A stretch of 64,000 nucleotides of DNA from Actinospica robiniae DSM 44927 (GCF_000504285.1 NZ_KI632511.1:7050154-7114153), one strand, 5' to 3'; shown: positions 35,270 to 43,973, counted from the stretch's first letter. Translations and numbers: made by a program. The notes: generated by a model from the sequence alone, not told the origin.

Positions 35270-36640
35270 ATGCGCTACGTCGAATCCGTGATCGATCTGG
35301 TCGGGGACACCCCGCTGGTCAAGTTGAACTCGGTGACCGCGGGTATCCGGGCCACGGTGCTGGCCAAGATCGAGTATTTCAATCCGGGCGGCTCGGTCAA
35401 GGACCGGATCGCGGTGCGGATGATCGAGGCCGCCGAACGCAGCGGGCAGCTCAAGCCCGGCGGCACGATCGTCGAGCCCACCAGCGGGAATACCGGGGTG
35501 GGGCTGGCCATGGTGGCGCAGCGCAAGGGCTACAAATGTGTGTTCGTATGCCCGGACAAGGTCTCCCAGGACAAGATCAACGTTCTGCGGGCGTACGGCG
35601 CGGACGTGGTGGTCTGCCCGACCGCGGTGGCGCCGGAGCACCCTGATTCGTACTACAACGTCTCGGACCGGCTGGTGCGCGAACTGCCCGACGCCTGGAA
35701 GCCGGACCAGTATTCGAACCCGAACAATCCGCTCTCGCACTACCACTCCACCGGGCCGGAGGTCTGGGCCCAGACCGACGGACGGGTCACCGCGTTCGTG
35801 GCGGGGGTGGGCACCGGCGGCACGATCAGCGGCACCGGGCGCTACCTCAAGGAGGTCTCGGAGGGCCGGGTCAAGGTGATCGGCGCGGATCCGGAGGGCT
35901 CGGTCTACTCCGGCGGCACCGGGCGGCCGTACCTGATCGAGGGGGTCGGCGAGGACTTCTGGCCGGCCTGCTACGACCCGGACGGCACGGACGAGGTGCT
36001 CGCGGTCTCGGACAAGGACGCGTTCTTGATGACCCGCCGGCTGGCCCGCGAGGAGGGGCTGCTGGTGGGCGGGTCGTGCGGCATGGCCGTGGTCGCGGCG
36101 CTGCGTTATGCCGAGCGGCTGACCGAGGACGACGTGGTCGTGGTGCTGCTGCCGGACTCGGGTCGCGGCTACCTCTCCAAGATCTTCAATGACGATTGGA
36201 TGGCCGACTACGGCTTCCTGACCCAGGCCGGGCACGAGGCCACCGTGCTCGAGGTGCTCGAGAGCAAGGGGCCGGCGCTGCCCGACCTGGTGCACGTCCA
36301 CCCGCACGAGACGGTGGCGCTGGCGATCGAGACGCTGCGCGAGTACGGCGTGAGCCAGATGCCGCTGGTCAAGGAGGAGCCGCCGGTGATGGCGGCCGAG
36401 ATCGTGGGTTCGGTGGTCGAGCGCGACCTGCTCGACGCGCTGTTCACCGGCCGGGCCAGCCTTCAGGACCCGCTGGAAGAGCACAAGAGCGCGCCGTTGC
36501 CGCAGGTCGGCTCGGGTGAGCCCATCAGTGCACTGATGTCGGTGCTGGAGAAGGCGGACGCGGCGGTGGTGCTGATCGAGGGCAAGCCGCGCACGGTGAT
36601 CTCCCGGCAGGACCTGCTCGCCTTCCTGGCCGGGCGGTAG
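35270..36640 (+). CDS. cbs: Cystathionine beta-synthase
   Basis: 456 residues. PLP enzyme that condenses serine (or acetylserine) with homocysteine to cystathionine, first step of reverse transsulfuration. PLP lysine K44 in NPGGSVKDR, substrate loop EPTSGNTGVGLA, phosphate-binding GVGTGGTISGTGRYL. Two CBS domains at about 335-456 (VHVHPHETVALAIETLREYGVSQMPLV and PISALMSVLEKADAAVVLIEGK) make it the regulated full-length type that may respond to adenosyl compounds. The gamma-synthase partner is at 53051. Confidence 0.94.
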   Translation: MRYVESVIDLVGDTPLVKLNSVTAGIRATVLAKIEYFNPGGSVKDRIAVRMIEAAERSGQLKPGGTIVEPTSGNTGVGLAMVAQRKGYKCVFVCPDKVSQDKINVLRAYGADVVVCPTAVAPEHPDSYYNVSDRLVRELPDAWKPDQYSNPNNPLSHYHSTGPEVWAQTDGRVTAFVAGVGTGGTISGTGRYLKEVSEGRVKVIGADPEGSVYSGGTGRPYLIEGVGEDFWPACYDPDGTDEVLAVSDKDAFLMTRRLAREEGLLVGGSCGMAVVAALRYAERLTEDDVVVVLLPDSGRGYLSKIFNDDWMADYGFLTQAGHEATVLEVLESKGPALPDLVHVHPHETVALAIETLREYGVSQMPLVKEEPPVMAAEIVGSVVERDLLDALFTGRASLQDPLEEHKSAPLPQVGSGEPISALMSVLEKADAAVVLIEGKPRTVISRQDLLAFLAGR

Positions 36641-36764
36641 ACGCGGCGCGGGGAAGGGTAGGGCCAACCCCACCCCGAGGACGGCGGCGCACCGGCTGGG
36701 GCGGGCGTCGCCGGCCGGGCAGACTCGAGATCGTCAAGCCCCCGCCACGTCCACGGAGTCGAGA

Positions 36765-38144
36765 ATGTCCAGCACTCACGCGTTTCCCGCGGATGCGCCG
36801 CCGCCCGGGCCTCCGGCCGCCCCGGAGCCCTCGCTGCCGCGCGCCGAACGGGCCTCCTTCCTGCGCACGCCCTTCACCAGCCGCACCTGGGCCGAATGCC
36901 TGTACGGGCTGATCGGCCTGCCGCTGGGTGTGTTCGGCTTCGCACTGACCGTGACCTTCCTGTCCCTCGGGGCCGGTCTGCTGGTCACCGTGATCGGTGT
37001 GTTCGCGCTCGGGTTCGCCGTCGTGCTCGGCCGTTGGCTGGGCGCGCTCAACCGCGGCTTGCTCAATACCCTGCTGCACGAGCGGATCAAGTCGCCGGGG
37101 CGGTTCCGGGGGCGGCGCAAGGGCTTCTTCGGCTGGGCGATCGGCCGGGTGGCGGACCCGGTGGGCTGGCGCGGCCTGGCTTACGCGCTGGTCCGGTATC
37201 CCTTGTCGGTGGCCACTTTCGTCGTCACCGTCGCGTTCTGGGCGTACACGCTGGCCGGGCTCACCTACTGGTTCTGGTGGCGGTTCCTGCCGGAGCAGCG
37301 CGGGCCGAACGGGGTGATGCACCGCGGTGCCTCGCTGTGGAACACCGAGCACTCGGCTTACTTCCTCGACACGCTGCCGCGCCGGCTGATGCTGGTGGGG
37401 ATCGGACTGGTGCTGCTCTGGCTGACGCCGTGGATCGTGCGCGGGTTCGTGTCCCTGGACCGGCTGCTCGGGCGGGCTCTGCTCGGGCCGGTCTCGGTCT
37501 CGCAGCGGGTGCGCGATCTCGAGGCGAGCCGTACGGATGCGGTCAACGTCTCGAACGAGCAGCTGCGCCGGATCGAGCGCGATCTGCACGACGGCACCCA
37601 GGCGCGCCTGGTCGCGCTGGCGATGAATCTGGGGCAGGCCAAGGAGGATCTGGCCAGCGGCGACGCGGAGGCCGCCGAGCGTGCCAGAGGGCTGATCGAC
37701 GGGGCGCATCAGCAGACGAAGGAGACTCTCACCGAGCTGCGCGACCTGGCTCGGGGGATCCACCCGCCGGTGCTCGACAACGGTCTCGAGGCCGCGCTGG
37801 CCTCCATGGCGGCGCGCAGTCCGATCCGGGTGACGCTCGCGGTGGATCTGAGTCGGCGGCCCTCGCCGGTGGCCGAGACGATCTGCTACTTCGCCGTGGC
37901 GGAACTGGTCACCAACGCGATCAAGCACAGTACGGCCAGCGGTATCAGCGTTCGTATCCGTGAGCGCACCGGCGACCTGGTGTTCGCAGTGACGGACAAC
38001 GGCCGCGGCGGCGCGCTGCCGGGCGCCGGAAGCGGGTTGGCCGGCGTGGAACGGCGGCTGCGCACGGTGGACGGCACGCTGGACATCGACAGCCCGATAG
38101 GCGGCCCGACCACCATGACCGGCGTGCTGCCGCTCGAGGCCTGA
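36765..38144 (+). CDS. Two-component sensor histidine kinase (HisKA_3 type)
   Basis: 459 residues. Sensor part with four to six membrane helices (about 45-90, 140-178, 207-228) of the actinobacterial 'putative sensor' type, then a cytoplasmic dimerisation domain with phospho-acceptor H275 in RRIERDLHDGTQARL and an ATPase with VAELVTNAIKHS, DNGRGG and GSGLAGVERRL. ATG 36765 has GGAG 7 nt upstream. The response regulator follows after 14 bp in the same operon. The signal is unknown. Confidence 0.92.
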   Translation: MSSTHAFPADAPPPGPPAAPEPSLPRAERASFLRTPFTSRTWAECLYGLIGLPLGVFGFALTVTFLSLGAGLLVTVIGVFALGFAVVLGRWLGALNRGLLNTLLHERIKSPGRFRGRRKGFFGWAIGRVADPVGWRGLAYALVRYPLSVATFVVTVAFWAYTLAGLTYWFWWRFLPEQRGPNGVMHRGASLWNTEHSAYFLDTLPRRLMLVGIGLVLLWLTPWIVRGFVSLDRLLGRALLGPVSVSQRVRDLEASRTDAVNVSNEQLRRIERDLHDGTQARLVALAMNLGQAKEDLASGDAEAAERARGLIDGAHQQTKETLTELRDLARGIHPPVLDNGLEAALASMAARSPIRVTLAVDLSRRPSPVAETICYFAVAELVTNAIKHSTASGISVRIRERTGDLVFAVTDNGRGGALPGAGSGLAGVERRLRTVDGTLDIDSPIGGPTTMTGVLPLEA

Positions 38145-38158
38145 GGAGAGGGACGGGA

Positions 38159-38803
38159 ATGCGCATCGTCATCGCGGAGGACTCGGCCATCCTGCGGGAC
38201 GGGCTTGCCCATCTGCTGACCCTGCGCGGCCACGACGTGGTCGCGCAGGTGGCCGACCCGGCGTCGGCCGTCACAGCGGTGGACGAGCACCGGCCGGACG
38301 TCACGGTGCTCGACATCCGGATGCCCCCGACGTTCACGGATGAGGGCATCCGGGTCGCGCTCGCGCTGCGTGGCGCGCATCCCGATCTCGGCATCCTGGT
38401 GTTCTCCCAGTACATCGAGGCGCGGTACGCGGCCACGCTGCTGGAGCACGGGGCGCGCGGGATCGGCTATCTGCTCAAGGACCGGGTCGCGGACGTATCA
38501 GAGTTCATTGATGCGCTGGACCGGGTGGCCTACGGCGGGACGGCGCTGGACCCGGAGATCGTCACGGCGATGCTCGGCGCCCGCCAGGATCGGGCGCTGG
38601 AGTCGCTGACCCCGCGCGAGACCGAAGTGCTGAGTCTCATGGCCGAGGGGCGTTCGAACGCTGCGATCGGACGCACGCTGGTGGTCTCGGACGGCGCGGT
38701 GGAGAAGCACATCGGCAACGTCTTCGCCAAGCTGGGGCTCGAGCCGGGCGCCGATGAGCATCGCCGCGTGGTCGCCGTGCTGCGCTACTTGGACCGGCGC
38801 TGA
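38159..38803 (+). CDS. NarL/FixJ-family response regulator
   Basis: 214 residues. Receiver domain with the acidic pair E7/D8, phospho-acceptor D52 in VTVLDIRMPP, and K in YLLKDR; C-terminal LuxR helix-turn-helix LTPRETEVLSLMAEGRSNAAIGRTLVVSDGAVEKHIGNVFAKLGL. Cognate partner of the kinase just upstream. AGGAGAGGGACGG lies before ATG 38159. The 3' end overlaps the convergent epimerase-like gene by 19 bp. Confidence 0.94.
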   Translation: MRIVIAEDSAILRDGLAHLLTLRGHDVVAQVADPASAVTAVDEHRPDVTVLDIRMPPTFTDEGIRVALALRGAHPDLGILVFSQYIEARYAATLLEHGARGIGYLLKDRVADVSEFIDALDRVAYGGTALDPEIVTAMLGARQDRALESLTPRETEVLSLMAEGRSNAAIGRTLVVSDGAVEKHIGNVFAKLGLEPGADEHRRVVAVLRYLDRR

Positions 38804-39735
38804 ATCCAATCCACATAGTCCGCGACGGCTCGCGTGGCATCGTATGACGGCTCGTATCCGGTGTCGTGACGCAGCCTGCTGATGTCGAGCCACAGGGCCG
38901 GGAAGCGCGGACACGGATCGTCGCCCGGCGTGAGTACCGTCTCGTGGCCCGGCAGGGTCGCTGCCAGGCCGTCCGCGATCTCGCGATACGTGGTCATGCG
39001 TCCGCCGGAGACGTTGTAGACGCCGTGCTCGAGCCGTTCGGCGAGTTGCAGGCTTGCCAGAGCCCTGCCGCAGTCGCGCACGTACAGCAGGTCCATTCCG
39101 TCGTTCTCGTAGGGCAGCGCGCCGCCAGGCAGGGTACTGATGTCTACCGGCGTTCCGGCCACCGCGGCGTGGATCAGCTGTGGCACGGCGAAGAAACGCG
39201 ACGCTGTGCGGCCGAGCGGGCCCCAGATCGCGCCGATGCGCGCGCAGTACATCTCGATACCGGTCGCCGCGCTCAGTTGGGAGACGAGGATTTCATAGAT
39301 CTTCTTCGCCGCTTCGATGTCGTGGCGCGCGGTGAGGGGAAGTGGCTGGTCTTCGCGCAGAGGGCTGACACCTCCGCCGTAGACGCCGATCGTGCTGGCC
39401 ACGCCGATGCGTTCGACGCCCCACCCGCGCGCGGCGTCGATGAGGTTCAGCAGGCCGGCCGGATTGGCCCGCGCGTCGGCGACCGGGTCGCCGAAGAAGG
39501 AGCCGGCCAGATGCACGATGCCGGTGATGTGGTGCTTGTCGCCGAGGCGGAACAGCGCTTCCCGGTCGGTGACGTCCACCTGCTCGATCTGGACGCGTGT
39601 GCCGATTTCGTCCGGGAACAGGGGTGCCTCGAATTCCGTGCGGCGCTGCGCGAGCACGCAGGACTCGCCGCGGTCGAGTAGCGCCCGCGTCGTGTGGGAC
39701 CCGATGAAGCCGAGACCGCCGGTGAGGAGTATCAC
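38785..39735 (-). CDS. NAD-dependent epimerase/dehydratase-family protein lacking the catalytic tyrosine
   Basis: 316 residues, extended short-chain dehydrogenase fold. NAD motif TGGLGFIG at 5-12; the Ser/Thr of the active site is in VASTIGVYG. Where the family has YxxxK the sequence reads RHDIEAAKKIYE, so the lysine is kept but the tyrosine is missing (Ile or Glu at that place). A changed mechanism or a binding role is possible. GTG 39735 has GGAAGG 9 nt upstream. Divergent from the MarR gene at 39804, whose operator candidate lies between, so it is a probable target of that regulator. Confidence 0.8.
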   Translation of the reverse strand: MILLTGGLGFIGSHTTRALLDRGESCVLAQRRTEFEAPLFPDEIGTRVQIEQVDVTDREALFRLGDKHHITGIVHLAGSFFGDPVADARANPAGLLNLIDAARGWGVERIGVASTIGVYGGGVSPLREDQPLPLTARHDIEAAKKIYEILVSQLSAATGIEMYCARIGAIWGPLGRTASRFFAVPQLIHAAVAGTPVDISTLPGGALPYENDGMDLLYVRDCGRALASLQLAERLEHGVYNVSGGRMTTYREIADGLAATLPGHETVLTPGDDPCPRFPALWLDISRLRHDTGYEPSYDATRAVADYVDWIQRRSK

Positions 39736-39767
39736 CGTTCGCCACCTTCCATCTGTCAGCTGAACTG

Positions 39768-39788
39768 ATCGTCAGTACTGCTGACGAT
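39768..39788. promoter_or_regulatory. MarR operator candidate (inverted repeat)
   Basis: ATCGTCAG-TACTG-CTGACGAT, a perfect 8-5-8 inverted repeat between the divergent epimerase-like and MarR genes. It abuts the -10 box of the MarR gene, so binding would block both promoters. Confidence 0.7.
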
Positions 39789-39794
39789 TAGGCT
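39789..39794 (+). promoter_or_regulatory. -10 box (TAGGCT) of the MarR gene at 39804
   Basis: TAGGCT directly follows the inverted repeat and ends 9 nt before ATG 39804; leaderless or nearly so. Confidence 0.55.
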
Positions 39795-39803
39795 AGCCCT
39801 ACG

Positions 39804-40301
39804 ATGAGGGACATGTCGAGACTGCCGCAGGATCCTCTCGGGCCGGAGTCGAAGCCGCAGCTCACGTCCCGGCTCGGCTACCTGTTCAAGCACGCGCAGC
39901 AGACGCTCGCCGAGTTCACGGCGCCCGCGCTCGCGCCTTTCGGCCTGACCGGCCGGGACCTCGCGGTGCTGATCGTGTTGGACGGGCTCGGTCCGGCGTC
40001 TCAGCAGGATGCGGCGCGCGGACTCGCCGTCGACCGCACGACGATGGTCGCGCTCCTGGACGGGTTGGAGGCGAAGGGGATCGTGGAGCGCCGGCCGGCC
40101 GAGCAGGACCGTCGCCGCAACGTCGTGCAGCTCACCGAGCGCGGTCGCCGCACGTTCGCCGCGGCGCTGGCCGCGAGTGACGAGGCGGAGCGCGCGTTCA
40201 TCGGCACGGTCATGGACGAGGTCCGTGCCGCCGAGTTCAAGGAGCTACTGCGCGCGCTCGTCACGCAGGAGCGCGGCGTGGATCAGGACCCTGGCGTCTG
40301 A
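39804..40301 (+). CDS. MarR-family transcriptional regulator
   Basis: 165 residues. Dimer helices LTSRLGYLFKHAQQTLAEF, winged helix with GLAVDRTTMVALLDGLEAKGIVERRPAEQDRRRNVVQLTERGRRTF. Start ATG 39804, or ATG three codons on. The adjacent inverted repeat and divergent epimerase-like gene form a classic MarR divergon. Its 3' end overlaps the convergent secreted-protein gene by 19 bp. Confidence 0.9.
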   Translation: MRDMSRLPQDPLGPESKPQLTSRLGYLFKHAQQTLAEFTAPALAPFGLTGRDLAVLIVLDGLGPASQQDAARGLAVDRTTMVALLDGLEAKGIVERRPAEQDRRRNVVQLTERGRRTFAAALAASDEAERAFIGTVMDEVRAAEFKELLRALVTQERGVDQDPGV

Positions 40302-41227
40302 ACGAGGTCCCAGTGCGTGCCGAGGATCGCCTGGATCTGCGCCGCGGCCTGTTGGCCGTCGGCGAGCGCCGGCTCGTTGTAGCCGTTTATGCTCACCTGC
40401 ACCCGCTGACAGCCCAGGACTCCGATCACGACGTCGGCGAGGGTCGTGTTCTGCGCGTCTTCGAAGTCCAGCGCCATTCCGGCGCCGTTGTCGAGGGGAC
40501 AGTGGGCTGAGGTGGTCGGCGCCTTGGGCAGTGCGTCGATGACCTGCTCGATCCGGGCGATCTGGCTCGAGTCGGTGAGGGTAACCTCGGCTGCCGTTTC
40601 CTTGCTGCCTACCGGGAACGTGGGCACGACGATGAGCTGCGACGCGGCGGGCAGGGTCTCGCTGGTCGGGCGCGGCGGCACGTAGTCCACGTCGGCGACC
40701 ACGCGCAGCACGGTCGAATCGTCGGCGAGCGCGTACGCGGTCACGGTGAGCTGGATGCCGTCGAGGCTCGCCGCGTCCGGGCGCCCGGAGAACGTGATCG
40801 TCTGGGAGTCCGAGCTCGCCGCGCCGTCTCCCGCGACCGACGTGAGGCCCCGCTCAGGGTGCTGACCAAGCCACGTCATCAGATCCTTGAGCGGCTGAGC
40901 CGCCTGCCACCATGCGGTTTCGCTGACCTGGTAGGGCATCGCCATCACGCCGGCCTTGCCCGTCGAGACGTCGACGTTCGTCGGTCGGCCGGGCAGCCGG
41001 TTCGATCCGGTCGGCGCCAGGAACTCGTCGAGCAGCTGCTGCGCCTCGGCCGTGGCGACGGCGAGGTTGGAGGGACGGGGCTCGGTGCTGTGATCCGTCG
41101 CGGCGGCGGGGGAGGAGCGGACCAGCACGGCGCCGACCGTCGCGCCCCCGGCGACGGCGACCGTGACCACGAGCCGGGCGATCAGCCCGAGGCGCGATGG
41201 CCGCCGGATTCCTGCTGTGCTGGTCAT
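40283..41227 (-). CDS. Exported protein of unknown function
   Basis: 314 residues. Basic start and membrane helix (IARLVVTVAVAGGATVGAVLV) followed by a likely cleavage or anchor region; the rest is predicted outside the cell. One pair of cysteines (SAHCPLDNG and VLGCQRV) could form a disulfide. No family was recognised. AGGGA lies 2-3 nt before ATG 41227 and the upstream HD gene ends only 5 bp away, so the two are translationally coupled; this may be a lysis-of-ligand or envelope partner, but nothing in the sequence proves it. Confidence 0.75.
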   Translation of the reverse strand: MTSTAGIRRPSRLGLIARLVVTVAVAGGATVGAVLVRSSPAAATDHSTEPRPSNLAVATAEAQQLLDEFLAPTGSNRLPGRPTNVDVSTGKAGVMAMPYQVSETAWWQAAQPLKDLMTWLGQHPERGLTSVAGDGAASSDSQTITFSGRPDAASLDGIQLTVTAYALADDSTVLRVVADVDYVPPRPTSETLPAASQLIVVPTFPVGSKETAAEVTLTDSSQIARIEQVIDALPKAPTTSAHCPLDNGAGMALDFEDAQNTTLADVVIGVLGCQRVQVSINGYNEPALADGQQAAAQIQAILGTHWDLVQTPGS

Positions 41228-41232
41228 GTCCC

Positions 41233-42000
41233 TCAGACGGTCGCGGCTGCCGGGCGGTTCCCGGGGTCCTCGGCGAGGATAGCGGTGAAACGCTCGGCCG
41301 CGGTGGCCAACTGGTCGTCGATGTAGGACTTCACTTCATCGGACAGCGGCGTGTCCGGGCGGGCCGCCAGTTCGCGCATCAACGGGACGAGCGGCGCGTA
41401 TTTGGCGGCCAGCCGGCGTTCCATCGCCTCGTCCTCGGTGTGGATCAGGCCGACGCCGTTGTCGGTGTAGTCGGAGAGTTTCACGACGCGGGCCCACGGC
41501 TGGTGCTCGAGGCTCGCGGCGACGTGCTCACGGTACTGGGTGTGCTTGTCCCTGGCCGGGTCCCATGCCGGGTTGGTCACCGCGCGGATCAGCGCGGCCA
41601 CTCGCGGATTGAACGAGCGCTCGATCACGGCCAGAGCCGCTTCGACCGACCCGCGGGCGCGTTCGGCGTCGGTCGCGAGGGTGGCGAGATCCTTGTCGTG
41701 ATCCTCGACTGAGTCGTGCAGCAATGCCGCGCAGACGACGTCGATATCCGAGACCTGATAGTGGCGGATGATGCGGATCGCTACGCGCAGCACGTGATTC
41801 GCGTACGGCTCGCTCACGCGCTGGTCCTGAGCGTGCAGCAGTAGCGCTAGACGCAGGGCGCGGGCGATCTGCTCCCGGTCCGCCGGCGCGAATCCCTCGA
41901 CCTCCGCGGCGAGCAGCTCGCGCAGACCCGGCAGGCCGTAGCGTGAGGTGACGATGTGGATCGGCATGGCTAACAGCTTCTTGCGATTGAACCGCTCCAT
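41233..42000 (-). CDS. HD-domain phosphohydrolase (RelA/SpoT-hydrolase-like)
   Basis: 255 residues. The HD domain resembles (p)ppGpp hydrolases of the SpoT/MESH1 kind: PYANHVLRVAIRIIRHY, the metal pair in CAALLHDSVEDH, and VVKLSDYTDN with the conserved aspartate. No synthetase domain. Hydrolysis of ppGpp or another nucleotide is expected but unproven. ATG 42000 is leaderless (TACCCT 8 nt before); from this start codon 10 is TTA (41973-41971). If translation begins at MPIHIV (ATG 41967) the TTA codon is avoided. First gene of a two-gene operon. Confidence 0.85.
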   Translation of the reverse strand: MERFNRKKLLAMPIHIVTSRYGLPGLRELLAAEVEGFAPADREQIARALRLALLLHAQDQRVSEPYANHVLRVAIRIIRHYQVSDIDVVCAALLHDSVEDHDKDLATLATDAERARGSVEAALAVIERSFNPRVAALIRAVTNPAWDPARDKHTQYREHVAASLEHQPWARVVKLSDYTDNGVGLIHTEDEAMERRLAAKYAPLVPLMRELAARPDTPLSDEVKSYIDDQLATAAERFTAILAEDPGNRPAAATV

Positions 42001-42008
42001 GGCCAATC

Positions 42009-42014
42009 AGGGTA
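42009..42014 (-). promoter_or_regulatory. -10 box (TACCCT) of the HD hydrolase gene, leaderless
   Basis: TACCCT on the minus strand ends 8 nt before ATG 42000. Confidence 0.45.
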
Positions 42015-42044
42015 GCGACAGGCCCTGACATCGGGCCAGCTTCC

Positions 42045-42707
42045 TCAGGCCCCTGGTTCGTCGAGCCCCTGGGCGATCGCGTAGCGCGCCAGCTCGACCC
42101 GGTTGTGCAGATGAAGCTTGTTCAAGGTGTTCTGCACGTGGTTCTGCACGGTCCGATGCGAGACGGTCAGCCGCTGTGCGATCTGCTTGTAGGAAAGGCC
42201 GGAGGCCACCAGCCGGAGCACCTCGGTCTCGCGCTGGGTCAGCTGCGGGTTCACCGACTCCGGGCTCGGTCCCTGCACGGCCAGACGTCGATACTCGCCG
42301 AGCACCAAGCCCGCGAGTCCAGGGGTGAAGACCGGCTCGCCGACGGCCGTGCGCTCGAGCGCGGAGCGGAACTCGTCGGCCGCCGCGGACTTCAGCAGAT
42401 ACCCGGTGGCGCCGGCTTTCACCGCGTCGAGCACGTCCTGGTACTCGCCGCTTGCCGAGAGGATCAGGATGCGGATTCGCGGGTCGGCTCCGAGCAGGTT
42501 GCGGATGACCTCCACGCCGTTCAGGTCCGGCAGGCGCAGATCGAGCACCACGACGTCCGGCCGCACCGCCGCCGCGAGCCGCAGAGCCTGGCCTCCGTCG
42601 CCCGCGGTGGCGACGACCTCATAGCCGGCTTCGCCGAGGTCGCGAGCCAGCCCGTCGCGCCACATGGGGTGATCGTCGACGACCATCACTCTGATCCCCT
42701 TCTCCAT
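42045..42707 (-). CDS. NarL/FixJ-family response regulator (MacR-like)
   Basis: 220 residues. Receiver with D11/D12 acidic pair, phospho-acceptor D56 in VVVLDLRLPD and K in GYLLKSA; LuxR helix-turn-helix LTQRETEVLRLVASGLSYKQIAQRLTVSHRTVQNHVQNTLNKL. Start ATG 42707 (MEKGIRVMVVDDHP) is supported by a TACCTT box 6 nt before; the longer frame is not. The kinase gene lies 50 bp upstream in the same direction. The pair resembles Streptomyces MacRS, which influences development and antibiotic formation; that link is inference. Confidence 0.92.
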   Translation of the reverse strand: MEKGIRVMVVDDHPMWRDGLARDLGEAGYEVVATAGDGGQALRLAAAVRPDVVVLDLRLPDLNGVEVIRNLLGADPRIRILILSASGEYQDVLDAVKAGATGYLLKSAAADEFRSALERTAVGEPVFTPGLAGLVLGEYRRLAVQGPSPESVNPQLTQRETEVLRLVASGLSYKQIAQRLTVSHRTVQNHVQNTLNKLHLHNRVELARYAIAQGLDEPGA

Positions 42708-42713
42708 ACCCCC

Positions 42714-42719
42714 AAGGTA
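42714..42719 (-). promoter_or_regulatory. -10 box (TACCTT) of the response regulator, leaderless
   Basis: TACCTT on the minus strand ends 6 nt before ATG 42707, in the short gap after the kinase gene, so the regulator can be made independently of the kinase. Confidence 0.5.
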
Positions 42720-42757
42720 GTGGGCGAGCGCAGGCACCGGTCCCCCCGGCGGCCGAT

Positions 42758-43930
42758 TCAAGCTGACTGCCGCGGTATGCGCAGCACTGCCTCAGTACCC
42801 TCATTCGGCCGGGCTTGCACGGTCGCGTCGCCGCCGAGGTCGCGCACACGTCCCACGATCGACTGGGCCACGCCGAGGCGCCCGAGCGTCGCTGCTTGCT
42901 CCAATCGTCCGGGATCGAAGCCGGGACCGTCATCGCGCACCGTCAGGGTGACCGCGTCCGGCTCGTCCTCGATCAGGATCCACGCATGCGCCTCCGGACC
43001 CGCGTGCTCCTGCACGTTGTCCAGGGCGGCCCGTACCGCCAACGAGATTTCGTGTGCGACCTCCGCGGGCATGAGCACGGGCGTCGCCGGTGCGGCAACG
43101 GTGACCGCCGCGGTGCCGAGCGCCGTTATCGGCACGCGGAGGTCGGTCTGACCGGCGACGCCTTCGGTCAGATCCGCCGTGGATGTCCCGATCAGAGCAC
43201 GAAGGGCGGCCTCCTGCTCACCGGCCAGGCGGCCGAGTTCAGCGGCTTCGCCACCGGCAGCAAGGCCTTGTCTCGCCACTCGGGTGAGCACCTGCAGAAC
43301 GGAGTCGTGCACGGCACGAGCCAGCCGCTCCCGTTCCCTGGCCACCGCCTCGACCCGGGCGCCGCGCTCGATCGCCGTCTGCGCTTCGACCGCGAGCCGA
43401 GCGAGGTGCCCGACGGCTGCGCCGCACAGCAGCAGAAGCCCGGGTGCGAAGGTGAGCTGAGCGATGCTGTAGTGCGCCCACGGGACGTGGATCGCCAGGT
43501 TGCAAGCGGCGATCGCGGCACCGGCGAACAATCCCGCGCGCCGGCCGTGCGCGACCGCCCAGACCAGTACCGCCGCGCCCATCCACATCACCGTCATCGG
43601 CGGCGCCCCGGCCGCGAGGCGCGCCGGCGTCTCGATCCACGCGGTGGAGATGAGGCAGAGTCCTGTCAGGGACAGGTCGATCGCCGGCAGCAGCCGGGCC
43701 CTCGGACCCGGCGGGTATCGCAGAACCGCGATGACGGTCCAGATCGTCATCACGCCGAGCACGATCCAGCCGCCGACCGGATGCCGGTAGTGCGGGAAGT
43801 CCTCGGAGACGGTGATCGCCGCGTAGACGAGGGCTGCGACGCGGAACACCGCGACCGCCCGCCACAACGGCATCAGGTAGTCCGGCGTCGCCCGGCCGGT
43901 ACGGGGCGTGCGGTCAGCGTCGTCGGCCAC
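42758..43930 (-). CDS. Sensor histidine kinase (MacS-like, DUF5931 type)
   Basis: 390 residues from GTG 43930. Five to six membrane helices in the first ~180 residues (MPLWRAVAVFRVAALVYAAITV onwards), then HisKA_3 with phospho-acceptor in ERLARAVHDSVLQVL, and an ATPase with AALDNVQEHAG, DDGPGFD and RLGVAQSIVGRV. The GTG start is 43 bp from the divergent DUF72 start and follows a CAGACT box by 7 nt; 58 upstream codons of the open frame are antisense to DUF72 and not used. Partner of the response regulator next door. Confidence 0.9.
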   Translation of the reverse strand: MADDADRTPRTGRATPDYLMPLWRAVAVFRVAALVYAAITVSEDFPHYRHPVGGWIVLGVMTIWTVIAVLRYPPGPRARLLPAIDLSLTGLCLISTAWIETPARLAAGAPPMTVMWMGAAVLVWAVAHGRRAGLFAGAAIAACNLAIHVPWAHYSIAQLTFAPGLLLLCGAAVGHLARLAVEAQTAIERGARVEAVARERERLARAVHDSVLQVLTRVARQGLAAGGEAAELGRLAGEQEAALRALIGTSTADLTEGVAGQTDLRVPITALGTAAVTVAAPATPVLMPAEVAHEISLAVRAALDNVQEHAGPEAHAWILIEDEPDAVTLTVRDDGPGFDPGRLEQAATLGRLGVAQSIVGRVRDLGGDATVQARPNEGTEAVLRIPRQSA

Positions 43931-43960
43931 GCCGCCCAGTCTGCTCCACCCGGACTCGGC

Positions 43961-43966
43961 TACGCT
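43961..43966 (+). promoter_or_regulatory. -10 box (TACGCT) of the DUF72 gene, leaderless
   Basis: TACGCT ends 7 nt before ATG 43974. Confidence 0.5.
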
Positions 43967-43973
43967 CGGATGC

